A stretch of 64,000 nt of DNA from Amylostereum areolatum (lineage: Eukaryota > Basidiomycota > Agaricomycetes > Russulales > Stereaceae). The position numbers and the translations under genes were made by a program. Positions 33,892 to 44,713 of the stretch are shown here, piece after piece (position 1 is the stretch's first letter; each line of letters opens with the position of its first letter). The DNA is taken from NCBI GenBank assembly GCA_012932865.1, contig SAXG01000006.1, forward strand, positions 806,001 to 870,000, read 5' to 3'. Under the pieces are notes generated by a model, which searched no databases, was not told the DNA's origin, and worked only from the letters and a program-made list of their open reading frames with translations.

Positions 33892-36233
33892 CTACTGGTC
33901 GTACGCGGCCCCCTGCAACGACGCCATCCAGATCCTCGTTTTATACAACCTGCGCACGCACCCGTCGTCAGTCACGCGAAACAGAGAGGGCGGGGGGGGG
34001 GGGAAGAAAAAAAAACGCACCGGAACAGCTCGCGCACGAGCTCCCGAAAGTCGATCCTTTTCTCCGCGACGAAGTAGAACGTCAGCTTGCGGCGGTCCCT
34101 GTCGTCGTCCGGCAATGAGCCGTCCTGTCCCTCACACGCGATTTGGAAGGAGAAGGAAAAGAAAAAACGAACCATTGGTACTCCGCGTCGACGACCTCCA
34201 TCGGCAGCTTCTTCTGTCGAACCTTGGTCTGGCACAACTGCAGCGCCTTGAGCTCGTCCTGCATCTTCGACACGAGCAACCTAGCCAGCCCCCAGCGCAT
34301 CAGCCCCGTCCTCCCACAAACCCAGCCAGAAAGAAAAAAAAACGCACTGAGCGTCCTGCGCCTGCGCCTTCCCATAGATCATCTTCGGATTGATCTCCTT
34401 CTTGGCCCCGCCCGCGCTCGCGGGCGTCCCCCCGGGGCTCGCGGGCGTCTCCCCGAAGCCCTTCGCGGCCTGCTGCGCCTGGAACGCCTCGACCTCGGCG
34501 AGGGTGATGGTGTCGTTCACGACCGTGCCCAAGTCCTTGCCCCGGTCCGCCTCGACGATGACCAGATCGCCGACGCGGATGTCGGGCGCGGGGTCGGTCG
34601 AGTAGAACAGGTCCGTGCGTCCCGCTTTGAACTCGACGATGTAGAGGGGGCAGGAGGCCGGGACGGCGTGCAGCGGCACGCCCTTGCCGAGCTCGTTCAT
34701 GTCCGAGGGGAGGGGGCCGGCGGAGGGCCGTCGTTGGATCGGCGAGCTGAACATGCTCTGCTGCTGCTGCTGCTGCTGATGCTGGGCCAGACGCGTCGGG
34801 GACACGGGCGAGGTCAGCCCTCCGCGCGCGTACGCGCCCCCGCCCAAATCCTGCTGGGTGAGGTACTTGATCCCCTGTCCAGGGATGAACCGCGCCGTCA
34901 AGTTCTGCGCGTTATGGCTCTGTCCGGCGTGCTGCTGCTGCTGCTGCTGCTGCTGTTGCTGTTGCGCGTGCGCGTCGTACTCGTGTTGCCCCATCGCGGG
35001 ACTGCCGCCGCTCTCGGACGGCGAGCCGAGCGGGATGGAGAGGTTGAGGGAGCGGTAAGGCGAGAGTCTGTCCTGGGACGGAGGGCTGCGGGAGGTGTGC
35101 GGCGCGTAGATGGGCAGGCTGGCGGGTTGGCTCGGGGGCATGTACGAGGACACCGGGCCAGGGCCGTCCTTGCCGAGGTTGAGCAGGCCCAGGTCGTCCG
35201 CGAGGTCCTCGTCCGTGAGGAGCAGCCCCCCGCGCCCGAACGTGGACTGGGAGAAGATCGCGGGGCGCGCCGGCTCGTCCTCTCCCGCGCCGGGGACGTT
35301 GAAGCCGACAATGGGCCGACTGCGGGGCTGGACGACGCTGACGGAGTGCCTGCGACTGGTGGTGCCGCTTCCGCCGCCGCCGTTCTCGTCCCTGGGGGGG
35401 TTCATCCCGGACCAAATCTCGCGAAAGGCGGAGCCGTCGTCGAGGAGGATCTGGCCGACGTCGCGCATGAAGGGGCTCATGTTGGAGATGTCGGCCTGCT
35501 GGCTGGGCGGGCCGAGACCGGTGTTCCCGCGGCCTGAGACGGGGGAGGAAGAGGAGAAGGTGTTCGAGTAGGACCGAGGAAGCTTGCCGTGGGAGGCGGG
35601 GCCGTAGCGGCTGGAAGAGGGGGGCTGGATGTCGCCATAACGGCCGGGAATGCCGAGGGGGCCGGAGGAGAGGCCGGACTCGTCCCAGCTGCCGAGGCTG
35701 GTGGAGAAGGCGCCTGCGAGGGCGTTGGCGCGGGAGGTGGTGGCGAGGGACTGGGAGCGGGAGCGGGTGAGATCGATGGCGTAGGAGCGGCCGCGGGCGT
35801 TGGCGTTGGAGGGGAGGGTGGGGGAGACGAAGCGGTCGTCGTAAGTGTCGGAGAGGGCCTCGGACTCGTCGTCCTCGAAGGTGGAGGGGAAGGCGCGGGC
35901 CTCGCGCATGGCGTTGAGGTGGTTCTGGAGAGAGGGCGCGGTGGAGGAGAAGGAGGAGCTGCGGGTGGGGACGGAGCCGGGGAGGCCGCCGTTGGGGGAG
36001 AAGCCGGAGTAGCGTTGAGGGGACGGGGCCCAGGGAGGGTTGGTGCCGCGACCTAGGCTGGGGGAGCCGGAAGAGGGGTAAAAGGGTTGAGCGGAGGAAC
36101 GAGGAGGCTGGCTGGCAGCGCGTTCCCTGAGAGAAGCGGGGCCGGAGTCGGAGTCGTGGGCGGATGCGAAGCGATTTCTGCGATCGGCGTCATCGTCCTG
36201 GATGGAGTTGTGGTAGCCGTTGGACGTCTGCAT
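33892..36233 (-). CDS. PSP1 C-terminal domain protein with polyglutamine tracts
   Basis: The biochemical role of the fungal PSP1-domain family is poorly defined. Yeast Psp1 is linked to suppression of DNA-polymerase mutants and to RNA granules (family knowledge). The ATG at 36233 opens a long first exon to about 34348. That exon encodes a disordered Ser/Pro/Gly/Arg-rich region of some 560 residues with short conserved-looking islands (NMSPFMRDVGQILLDDGSAF and GLLLTDEDLADDLGLLN) and two Gln runs. The PSP1 domain follows: CPLYIVEFKAGRTDLFY, IRVGDLVIVEADRGKDLGTV, then over three further exons LLVSKMQDELKALQLCQTKV, MEVVDAEYQWDRRKLTFYF, VAEKRIDFRELVRELFRLYK and the end TRIWMASLQGAAYDQ at 33892. 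Splice phases agree. The domain is complete and in its usual C-terminal position. Confidence 0.88.
34758..34778 (-). repeat. CAG repeat coding for polyglutamine
   Basis: Seven perfect CTG units on the plus strand, read as CAG (Gln) in the PSP1-domain gene. Pure codon repetition suggests a length-variable tract. Confidence 0.9.
34932..34964 (-). repeat. Second CAG/CAA polyglutamine repeat
   Basis: Eight CTG units followed by TTG-CTG-TTG, giving eleven Gln codons in the PSP1-domain protein. CAA interruptions sit at one end only. Confidence 0.9.
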
Positions 36234-37439
36234 GGGCTGAAGCTGAAGCCTGAAAGCTCGAGGCGGTGGGTGGGGAAGCGAAGAGGGGGCGGGGACGCGA
36301 AAAACGAGAGGAGGGGGGGGGACGGGGGCGAAGCGTTGAGGGGAGAGGAGCTGTCGGGGGAAATGAAGCGGGGGAGATGAAGCAATAGAGGAGATATTAG
36401 GATCTGCGGGAGGGGGGGGGGGTGAGTGGGAAGAGGGCCGGGGGAGGAGAGAGAATACGAACAGAGTAGGGGTAGACGGGGAAAAGGCTCGAAGGTCGTG
36501 AAAGCGGGAGGAGTACAGAGAGAAGTGGGTACACTCTAGAGGTTCAGATGAAAACGAAAAAGTCTAGAGGTGAAGGGAACACTCGTCTATGCCCAACCCC
36601 GAACCCGAACACGCTCGTCTCTAATACCCCCTCGGACCTTCCCTCCCACATGATCCCCTCAGGTCACATGCTCCTTCCCCCTTTCGGCCTCCATCCCGAC
36701 TCCCGTTCCCCCGCCTGCCCCGCCCTTTATACTCCCGACGCACACGACCCCCGCTCATCGCTCGTCACGACCCCCGCCCTTCCCCCCTCGGCGCACCCTC
36801 GCATCCAAGCCACGCACATTCCCGCCCGCCCGCGCTTGTACAGATCGAATACATAAGGTATATGGCGTCCATCACGTCCTTTCCCCGCACTCGCCATCAC
36901 GCGCCGTCCTCCTCCCTTGCGCCCATCCCCCCCTTCTGATCCACTCATATATCGCCTCTAGCCCATGATCCACCCTTTCGACCTGTGCCGGGCCCCATCC
37001 CCAAACCTTGTTCTCGGCCGAATCCCATGAGCCCTCTGCACTCCCACCCGTCGCCTTCCACCCCGCGTGCCGACCCTTGCGCTTCGCGTGGGGACGTCCC
37101 ACCGCCCCGGGGGCTCACGAACCGTGCTCTAGTCCCAGAACCGGAGGTGGGTGACGACAACGTTCAATGCGGCCCTCGTCTTTTCTTCTTCTCGCCCGCC
37201 CGCGCATGCCATGTGCCCGTGCCATGGGGTCAACCTTCGTTTCGGTGCTCCTCTAAGTACAACCCGCAGCTGCGCGCCTCCGATCCTGCGAGCGCGACCC
37301 AAAGTACAGAACCCTGCCTCGTACACTCCCTCGCCTGGGGCTAAGAACCGACGACATGGTGTTTAGCGTCAAGCCATGACCCTGAACACAACCACTCACT
37401 CACCGACCGACAATGCACCTACACGGCCACGGCCACGCC
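36234..37439. promoter_or_regulatory. Promoter of the PSP1-domain gene and 3' region of RGP1
   Basis: 1.2 kb without a supported gene. Next to the PSP1 start it is purine-rich on the plus strand, with an 11-base G run at 36412-36422. That means pyrimidine-rich on the transcribed side, as usual for these promoters. The stretch at 36600-37380 is C-rich and has no recognisable coding content. Confidence 0.45.
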
Positions 37440-40400
37440 TCAAACGTCAAATACAACGTCCATCGCCCGAAACGCCGTGTTCCCCGGCCACACCCTCACC
37501 GGCACCTCGCACTCCACCATCTCCGCCCTCGTCTCCTCCCACCCCTCCTCCTCTCCCTCTTCCTCCTCCTCCTCCTCCTCTTCCTCGTCCTCGTCGCCAT
37601 CGTGATACCCTTTATCCGGCGCCGCGAACGCGGCCGTGAAGAACGACGCCCAACCCCCGCCTCCCGCAGGCGGAACCGGCCCAGCCGGCGGCGGCGGCGC
37701 GAGCGGCGGACGACGAAACGTCGGCCCAGACGAGGGCACCCACGCCCTCGCCCACTCCCCCCGCTCCCCCACCCGCTCCATCCCGCGCACTCTCGCCCCC
37801 TCCGGCGCAACGGCCACCAGCAAGCACACGCGCACGCGCCACTCCACCCCGCCGCCCTCCGCCCGCGTCTGCGTTTGCGTGTGGGGGCCGAGGCCCGCGG
37901 GCGCGTCCTCCTCCATCGCGAGCGCGAACGCCGGCGCGGCGTCGCTCGGGATGTCCAGCGCGAACGTCGTGCGCAGCGCGCACGCGAGCTGCGACGCGTG
38001 GTGCTCGGCGTGCACCCGCCGTCGGAACCGGCTCTCGAGCGGCGTTCCCCCGTCCGTCGCGAGCGTGCCCGGCAGCGTCTCGTGCGCCTCGAGGTAGGCC
38101 GAGAGCTGTGCACGCCCACGTAACGTAGCATGAGCACGACCGTAGAAACAAAAACGACGACGACGACGACGATGCGTCTTGACGAAAAGGGGGAGACCGA
38201 CCTTGAGCACCCTCGCCCGGCCCCGCCGCCCGTTGATCTCCACCACGCCCGCCACCGTCTCCCCGAGCCTCCACGCCGCCTTCGTGAACGTCAGCGCGGC
38301 CACCTGCACCCCGTCCTTGTGCACGTCGTACGCCACCCTGCGCGGCACCCGCGTCAGCAGCTCGACCGCCTCCCGACACCCGCTCAGCGCCCCGCCCTTC
38401 GCCTCCGCGTCCTCCTCGTGCTCCCGCGACAGCGGCGAGGACGGCGAGAGCAGCCGGCGCGCGTACGCGCGCAGGTCGGCGACGGACCCCTTCACGGGCA
38501 GGACGGAGGGCGAGAGCGGGGTGCCTGTGCGGGGAACGCGAGTCTCGTGAGCGGTCGCCGGAGAAGGACCGTGGTTGGGGAGCGCACGTACCCGCGCTCG
38601 ACGCCTTCGCGTCGCGTTCGTCCAGCTTCGAGACCCCGCTTTCCACGCGGCGCATGAGATCGTAAGGCTTCTGCGAGCGTTCCACTGTTCCACCCGCGAT
38701 GTCAGAACGCGTGTGCGCATGTACGTAGGACCTATGAGTGAACGCACCGGAGACGTGGTTGTACACCCGAATCGGCACCTTCATCACCCTGCTGTTGCTC
38801 CCCGACCCGGGCCCGGGCAGCGCCCGACACGCGCCGACCGCGAGCTGGTACGCGAACTTGACCGCGCGGCCCTTGTACGTCGGCGGGAGCCACTCGGGGA
38901 GCGGCACCGTGTACGTCCCTGATCGCCGCGAAACGCGCCCCGTCAGCATCGTCGCCGTCATCCTCGATGGGATGGAAAGAAAGGGAAAACGTACAGCTCT
39001 TGGTCTCGCCGGGCTGGAGGCGCACGTCGACGCCGAGCATCGCGTTCGGCACTTCGAACACGCTCAGCGGCGCGTCGGGATCGCCGTCGTCGACCGGGCC
39101 CTCCGCGCCCGCGCCCGCGACGCCGTCCAGCCCGCCCATGCCCAGCCCGACGCCCTTCGCCAGAGGGGGAAACGTCGACGTGACCGGGGACAGCAACGTG
39201 CTGACGTAGGACGACGAGGACGCGCGGGGGCGATGGCTCGGCCGTAGACCGGTCGGGGGGGTGGGGCCGGACGTGGGAGACAGGAAGCCCCATATGCTGC
39301 CCGCGATGCTGCTTCTCCGCCCGTGTCGACTGCCGCCCGCTCCGCCGCCCACGCCGGAATAGGGGCCCCCGGAACCGTACCCGTACCCATACCCGTTCAT
39401 CCCCGCCGCCTGGGGCGACATGACGGTGATATCCATGCTGCCGCCGCCGCGCACCTTCCTGCGCACGCGCATCCTGCGCACGGTCTCGGACCACGCATCG
39501 GTCGGCGCGACGGGCGGCGCGAGCGCGAGGGTGCCGGTGAGGTGGACGTAGGCGTACAGCACGAGCTCGCTGCCGTCGTCCGCGGGCAGGAGGGAGGGCG
39601 CGCTGCGGGTGAATTGGGGGGGGAGGGTGTGATGGGGGAAGGTGGTGGTGTGCGCCGTGTGCGGCGCGGGGGGGAGGCCGCGGCCGAGGAAGGCGTGGGA
39701 CTGGGAGGGCGGGATGCGGATGGAGGCGCTTTTGGGCGTGGGAGGGCGCGCGGGGAAGGTCGCGGACGTGGGGACGAGCGCGTTCGCTCTGGAGAGCGAC
39801 GGCGCGTACGGTCCCGGGGAAGGGCTGCGAACGCCGGAGGTGGGACGACCGGGGCTGGTCGCCTCGGAGATGGGGTCGAGGGACGCGTTGAAGGAGGCGG
39901 TGGAGGCGCTCTGGGGAAGGGGCGCGCTGTGCGGTGCGGGCGGCGAGAGGGCGTTGTCGAGCAGCGAGGGCTTGCGCGCGTGCGGGTGCGAAGGCGGGAG
40001 GACGCCGTTGGTGGCGCGGGCGAGCGGGGAGGAGATGCGGGGGGACGCGGTCGCGCCGCGGAGGACGGTCTTCTCCTCGAGCGCGAGGTCGACGCTCTGG
40101 CTCTTGTGCTTGCTCGCTTTCTTCCCCGCTGGCGTGGGTGCCTCCGCCTCGGCCAGCGCGCGAGCACGCGCGGCGTCGGCGCCGATAAGGCCCTTCCTGC
40201 GAAGCGCGAGGGGCTTGGGTTTGGCGTCGGGGGCGGAGGGGACGGACGAGGACGCGCCGCCGGTGGCGGAGACGGCGCGGATTTGGCCCATGCCGGGGCT
40301 GGTGGGGGGGTGGGCGATGGGTACGGAGCTGACGGAGTGTTGGCTTCGTTTGTGGGTGTGTCGGGGCACGGCGGCGGATTGGGAGCGGGCGTGGCCGTTG

Positions 40401-40633
40401 ACGGCGCCTGTGCTGGTGGATGGTGTCGGCACGGGAGTGGGGGTCGGGGTGACAGATTGGGCAGAGTACGGGGTCGGGGTCGGGGTGGGGACGGGTGTGG
40501 GGTTCGCGCCGGGCTTGGTGCGGGTGTTTGTGATGGAGACGGTGACGGTGAGGGGTTCGCCGGCAAAGTAGGCGGCTTGAGCGGGGGTGACGGTGATTTT
40601 GAGGGCGTCGGGGATCGCGTCGGGGTCGGCCAT
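37440..40633 (-). CDS. RGP1: RGP1 homologue, subunit of the Ric1-Rgp1 exchange factor for Ypt6/Rab6, about 960 aa
   Basis: Works with Ric1 at the Golgi in retrograde transport. The ATG at 40633 gives MADPDAIPDALKITVTPAQA, the arrestin-like N-terminal strand (YFAGEPLTVTVSITN). A very long Ser/Pro/Ala/Thr-rich insertion follows (about residues 30-420), partly built from TPTPTP repeats. The Rgp1 core then reads ELVLYAYVHLTGTL, LGVDVRLQPGETKSWTYTVP, LPPTYKGRAVKFAYQLAVGA, VMKVPIRVYNHVS, SQKPYDLMRR, VAYDVHKDGVQVAALTFTKA and LGETVAGVVEING, with VECEVPVRVWPGNTAFRAMD near the C-terminus at 37440. Five exons with canonical junctions. An acidic run of more than ten Glu lies just before the last strand. 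Yeast Rgp1 is 663 aa; the extra length is the disordered insert. The reading frame is clean throughout. Confidence 0.88.
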
Positions 40634-40986
40634 GGTTGGAATCGAAGAAGGATTGTGGGCAGGCAGAGGATTTTGATGGACAGACACGTCACGGTCGTCG
40701 AGCGGTGTGGGAATGGGAGGAGTCGGCTACGACGGTAAGTACAAGATGGGGCCGGCGCGTGAGAAGGCAGGCGGAATCAAAAAGGAGAAGTGAGGGCTCG
40801 GGCGAGGATGAGGATTGACATGGTGGCGGTCGTCGTTGATGTCAACGTGGTCGAGATCTATTCTCGCCTCAGGGCGCCGGCACGTACTTACACGCACTTC
40901 TTCTCAGCAATCAGACATGTAGCATTGACCATTGTCTAAACCTCCCCGCCTGCCATGACACATACTTTGCACTTACTTCTTTCGCA
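40634..40986. promoter_or_regulatory. Upstream region of RGP1 and 5' flank of tRNA-Lys
   Basis: 353 bp without coding content. I see no clear TATA box for either gene. Confidence 0.4.
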
Positions 40987-41085
40987 GCCCGCCTAGCTCA
41001 ATCGGATAGAGCGTCAGACTCTTACAGGCGGGTTCATTCCATCATCGGAATCTGAAGGCTGCGAGTTCGACCCTCGCGGTGGGCT
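40987..41085 (+). tRNA. tRNA-Lys(CUU) with a 25-nt intron
   Basis: Acceptor arm GCCCGCC pairs with GGTGGGC (one G-T pair). The D arm is TAGCTCAATCGGATAGAGC. The anticodon stem TCAGA (41014-41018) pairs with TCTGA (41051-41055). The loop reads C-T-CTT-A-A with anticodon CTT. The intron (41025-41049) lies at the canonical place, one base after the anticodon. The T arm GCGAGTTCGACCCTCGC is perfect. A T-rich terminator (TTTCTTTTT) follows at 41088. The D loop holds the A and B box sequences for polymerase III. Confidence 0.95.
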
Positions 41086-42211
41086 AGTTTCTTTTTCGCC
41101 TCTTTTACCCCCTCCTCACTCTTCGGTCCGGGATTCCGCATCGGCGATTCGGCGGATTGTTCATTGTCCGGTGTCCCGAAGTCCCAAGTCCCCAACTTCC
41201 AAGCCCAACTGTTGAGCTTCATGCGGTCTGCTACAGTCTACTTCTGTCGTAAAGTCCTCATCGACCATGCCATCTCGACCATCGGGCTACGTCCGCGTAT
41301 GTCTCCCACATCAACGGATCATCCCTATGGCCAGCCAAGATTGAACCGATGTACTTGTCGGTATGATGGGCTTTTCGTCCCTCCTCTCTCTCCCACTATC
41401 CGTAGAGTCAAACACCTGCCACGGTTTAGTGAGTCCATGACATGCACACCGGTGAATCTTGCTCAACTCTTGCATCCAGTCTACTCAATGAACTGATAGC
41501 ATCCACTCGGGCCAGGGCTCACTGGCTTCACCCATCTCCACCTTGCACAGCGAACCTTTTGGTCGCATCTCTCCTCTCCTTGCGACCACCGATACCGAGG
41601 TGCTACCATGCTCCCTCGTTTGCAATCGCCAGCGTGCCGCCGCGCTCACATACACGGAGCTTTGGACGACAGTTCCTGTATCAGGCAACCCTGGCCAAAC
41701 AGTGGTATATCTAGAGCACTCCGAATCCATGCCCATATTCCTTACCATTGATCACAACCCAAGAATAATCTGAACTCGACGCATTACGCACGCATACTAT
41801 GCCATTCCTTCTCCACCACCTCTCTCGCGTTCAACATCTCCGCTGAATATCGCGTCGTCTGAGCGCATGCTCCGACATGACTGATCCCACAGGCACGATC
41901 CTCGCCGTCCTATGTTCAGTTCCCTGCCGCCCTTTTTGGACTTTTCCCAAGTAGACCCCTCTGGCCAGCGAGAAACTCCCTTAGACATCTTTTCCAGTGT
42001 CGTCCCACCCCTGCTGAAAACGCCCATCCTCGACCACTGGATAGAGTACGGGGCCAAGAAGCTCACAGCAAGAGGTGTAGGAGGGTGAGGCAAATCCTCG
42101 GTGTGTAGCAAAGAAACAAAGCCAACAGAACAGCGGAGGTGGGGTGGAGTTTGTCCATGGCCGGCTTCCGCAGCCGTCAGTGCCACCAGTGCTAACCGCG
42201 CTTCTAAGTTC

Positions 42212-42224
42212 TAACCCTAACCCT
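42212..42224. repeat. Telomere-like tract, two CCCTAA units
   Basis: TAACCCTAACCCT, the fungal and vertebrate telomere unit. Too short to be a chromosome end. It could be an ancient healed break or chance. Confidence 0.6.
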
Positions 42225-42766
42225 GCGTTCAGCACCAGTCTGAATTCTATGTTCGTGGGCGTGGTGGAAACCTATGTACACCTCCCGCCATTGAAAGGAT
42301 AGGTTCGCCAATCCTCAAACAGCGAAACAGCGGTGCAAGTCGCCAAGCTCCAAGGTCAGCGCCACCCCCCCCTGCGAAAATCCGCAAGGCTGGACGAAAA
42401 CGCACGGCACTCCATTCGATTACGCGAAGAATACACATAGATCGTAAGCAGGCAAGCCAGAGGGGGAAAAGACCGAGAAGGCATCGGTGCGCGCGCACGA
42501 AAAGAACGGGTGTCGGGGGGGTGGATAGACAGAGGGAGAGTGTGAGAGAGGGAGACAGAGAGACGAAGAATATACAGCTAACAACGCCAACGCCATTAAC
42601 CAGGGGAAGAAAGTAGTATGGAAAAACATGGAGCAGGGACACGGGATATCGGTATTGGGTCGGGGGAGGGGGGGGTGATTTGAGATTGGTTTGATTCGGT
42701 GGCATGCACATCACAACTGCGTCGAGTACATCGTACATAAATGATAAGAATATCGCTCTAGGACCG

Positions 42767-42817
42767 AGAGGGGACGGGAGGGGGACGGGAGGGGACGACG
42801 GGGGGACGATGGGGACG
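42767..42817 (+). repeat. G-rich minisatellite, GGGGAC units
   Basis: Seven or more variants of GGGGACGG(A)G in tandem. A potential quadruplex-forming sequence just downstream of the F-box relic. Confidence 0.75.
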
Positions 42818-42933
42818 CAAACGAGGGAGAGAGGAGAAAGACGAACGAGGGGAAGGGGTAAAGGGGGAGGGGAAAGAGAAAAACGAAAGGGATGAGACAG
42901 CGAAAGACAGAATAGTGATAAAAAACGCGAGCC

Positions 42934-44713
42934 TCACAGCTGCGCGGGCGTCGCGATCCCGCCGATCCGACACGCGTGCGCCATCGTCCGCCGCGCGATG
43001 CCCTTCCCGCGCACCCTCCCGTCCCAATCCACGTTGTCCTCTCCCAACCGCAACCGAAGCGCGTCCACCATCCGGCGCTCGACGTCGCACTTGGTGATGG
43101 CCACCATCGTGAGCGTGCCCGCGGAGATGTGGCGGTCGAGGCCGGTCATGAGCCGCGCGAAGAAGGACGCGCGCTCGGGGTCCTTCTCGTTGCTGTCGAA
43201 CTGGAACCTCCTCGATCACGAGCTCGCGCAGGCGCGGGAAGAGCATGAGCGAACCGTCGTCGTCGGGCGTGCCCCCGCCGCAGGACGTGGAACGGTTGAG
43301 GGCGTCGACGAGGCTGTAAGCCCAACGACCGGTGACTTCGAGCATCTCCACGTCCTTGTACGCGGCCATGCGACTCCAGAGGGTCGGATCCGCGCGCGAT
43401 GCGCCGAACCCGAACGAGTCGTCGTTGTCCCGGACGGTGAGGGTGGTCGTGCGGTGGAAGAGGGACATCTGGAGGACGGCGAGCGGGATGTCGTACCCGA
43501 GAAAAGTGGGCACCGTGAACGAGAACCCGAATCGGGAGCGCGAGGACACGGGGTAAGGCAAGGGCCGGTCGTCGGACGGGGGTACGTCGAAGGAAGATTC
43601 CATATTGGGGTTGGCGGCGAGGGAAAAGGAGCCGGTTTGGAAAACGAGGTCGAGCTCTGAAAAGGAGGCGTTGGAGGCGAGGGCGGACGAAAAGTGGTGC
43701 TCGAGGGCGGCCATGGTTGTTTTCTCGCTCGAAGGCGGCAAGGGCACGGGGGCGGAGCCGAGGAGACAGGTCTGGGTATTGTGTGGGAGGTTGAGGTGGC
43801 GGAATATTTTGATGGCTTGTGGATAGTTGTCCGCCAATTGCAAGAGCTTGAGGTGGGGGAGGCTGACGCAGTGGGGAGGGTGGATGGTGGAGGGAGTGGT
43901 GTCGATGAGAAGATGGGAACAGTCCGCGATGAATTCCTCGAGGTTGGGCATGCCCTTGAGGGTTTCGACCATGTCGTCGACGGTAGGCCATATCCTGCAG
44001 TTGCGATCAATTTGGAGAGCGGTGAGGGAGGCGGAGAGGAGGGGAGAGCCGGAGGAGAGGTCGCAGCCGAAGAGCATGAGGGAGCGGAGGTTCTTGGGGA
44101 CGGCGCCGGCGAAGATGTCGGAGGAGATGGGGATGGGGTCGTCGACGTGGGCGAGTTGGAGATGGAACTCGTGGAGGAGGGGAGCGGGACGGGCGTTGAG
44201 GAGGGCGACGGACTCGTCGACGCGTGTGGGATCGTGGCCGGGGCCGTAGGAGATGGTGAGGGAGGTCGCGCGCGAAGCCTCTTTGAGGGCGAGGAGAGCG
44301 GATTGGTGGGAGTGGCTGTTGCGGTCGTAGGCTGCGTTGATATCGATGGCCATACCTGCAGGACGGGAACGGTCGAGGAAGGCAGCGGTCCATGAGGGGG
44401 TCTTGAGGGGGATGTTGGTCCAGAGGGACTTGCACTCGAGCGCGACACGACGCTAGTGCCTGCAGACGTAGGATACGGCGACGCAAGGGGGGTCGCGGGC
44501 GACGAGGCAGGAATCAGCGAAGGCGGAGAGGAAGGGGAGGTGAGAGAAGATTTGGCTGAGGAGTTCGACGGGGAGGCGGGAGATGGGAGGGAGGATGTCG
44601 TGGGGGGCGGGGCGGAAGGAGAGGAAGGGGCTGTGGTCGAAGTGGGGACGACGAGAGTGGGGAGCGGGGATGGGGCTGGGGACGAAGACGGTGGAAGCTT
44701 TGGGGAGGGGCAT
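42934..44713 (-). pseudogene. F-box/LRR protein, paralogue 1, broken by one stop codon and one frameshift
   Basis: F-box proteins pick substrates for SCF ubiquitin ligases. The single open exon starts with MPLPKASTVFV at 44713. The F-box follows (ISRLPVELLSQIFSHLPF), ending CVAVSYVCRH. The next codon is TAG at 44453-44455, where the second copy in this window has TGG (Trp) in YWRRVALE. The frame then continues unchanged (RRVALECKSLWTNIPL, LRSLMLFGCDLSSG, MPNLEEFIADCSHLL). At about 43207-43208 one extra base shifts it. Behind it the frame reads QFDSNEKDPERASFF and MVAITKCDVERRMVDALRL to the stop at 42934. The paralogue at 52142-53923 shows both stretches in one frame. Total length is one base over a multiple of three. 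Either a decaying gene or two consensus errors. Confidence 0.75.

Larger units (their letters stand above)
41086..42933. other. 1.85-kb region without a supported gene
   Basis: Between the tRNA and the F-box relic. It contains a short telomere-like tract (42212-42224) and a G-rich minisatellite (42767-42817). The longest frame on the minus strand (42247-42738) is hydrophobic and low in complexity and has no known motif. It most likely lies in the 3' flank of the F-box relic. Confidence 0.4.

Noticed and set aside
34143..35537. Long open frame (464 codons) on the plus strand inside the PSP1-domain gene
   Set aside because: Antisense of a GC-rich coding exon. Its composition (Gly/Arg/Val/Leu) is that of an overlapping shadow frame, and the minus-strand protein has a recognised domain.
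37612..38961. Second minus-strand open frame (449 codons) through RGP1 exons
   Set aside because: It runs across introns in the wrong frame. The other frame has the Rgp1 motifs and correct splice phases.
39323..40738. Long open frame (471 codons) on the plus strand inside RGP1
   Set aside because: Gly/Arg/Ala-rich antisense reading of the disordered RGP1 insert. No motif.
42247..42738. Open frame of 163 codons downstream of F-box copy 1
   Set aside because: Hydrophobic low-complexity sequence in a likely 3' flank. No recognisable domain.
43200..43215. A 7-nt GTTCCAG mini-intron in F-box copy 1
   Set aside because: It would restore the frame arithmetically, but it is far below any spliceosomal intron length.
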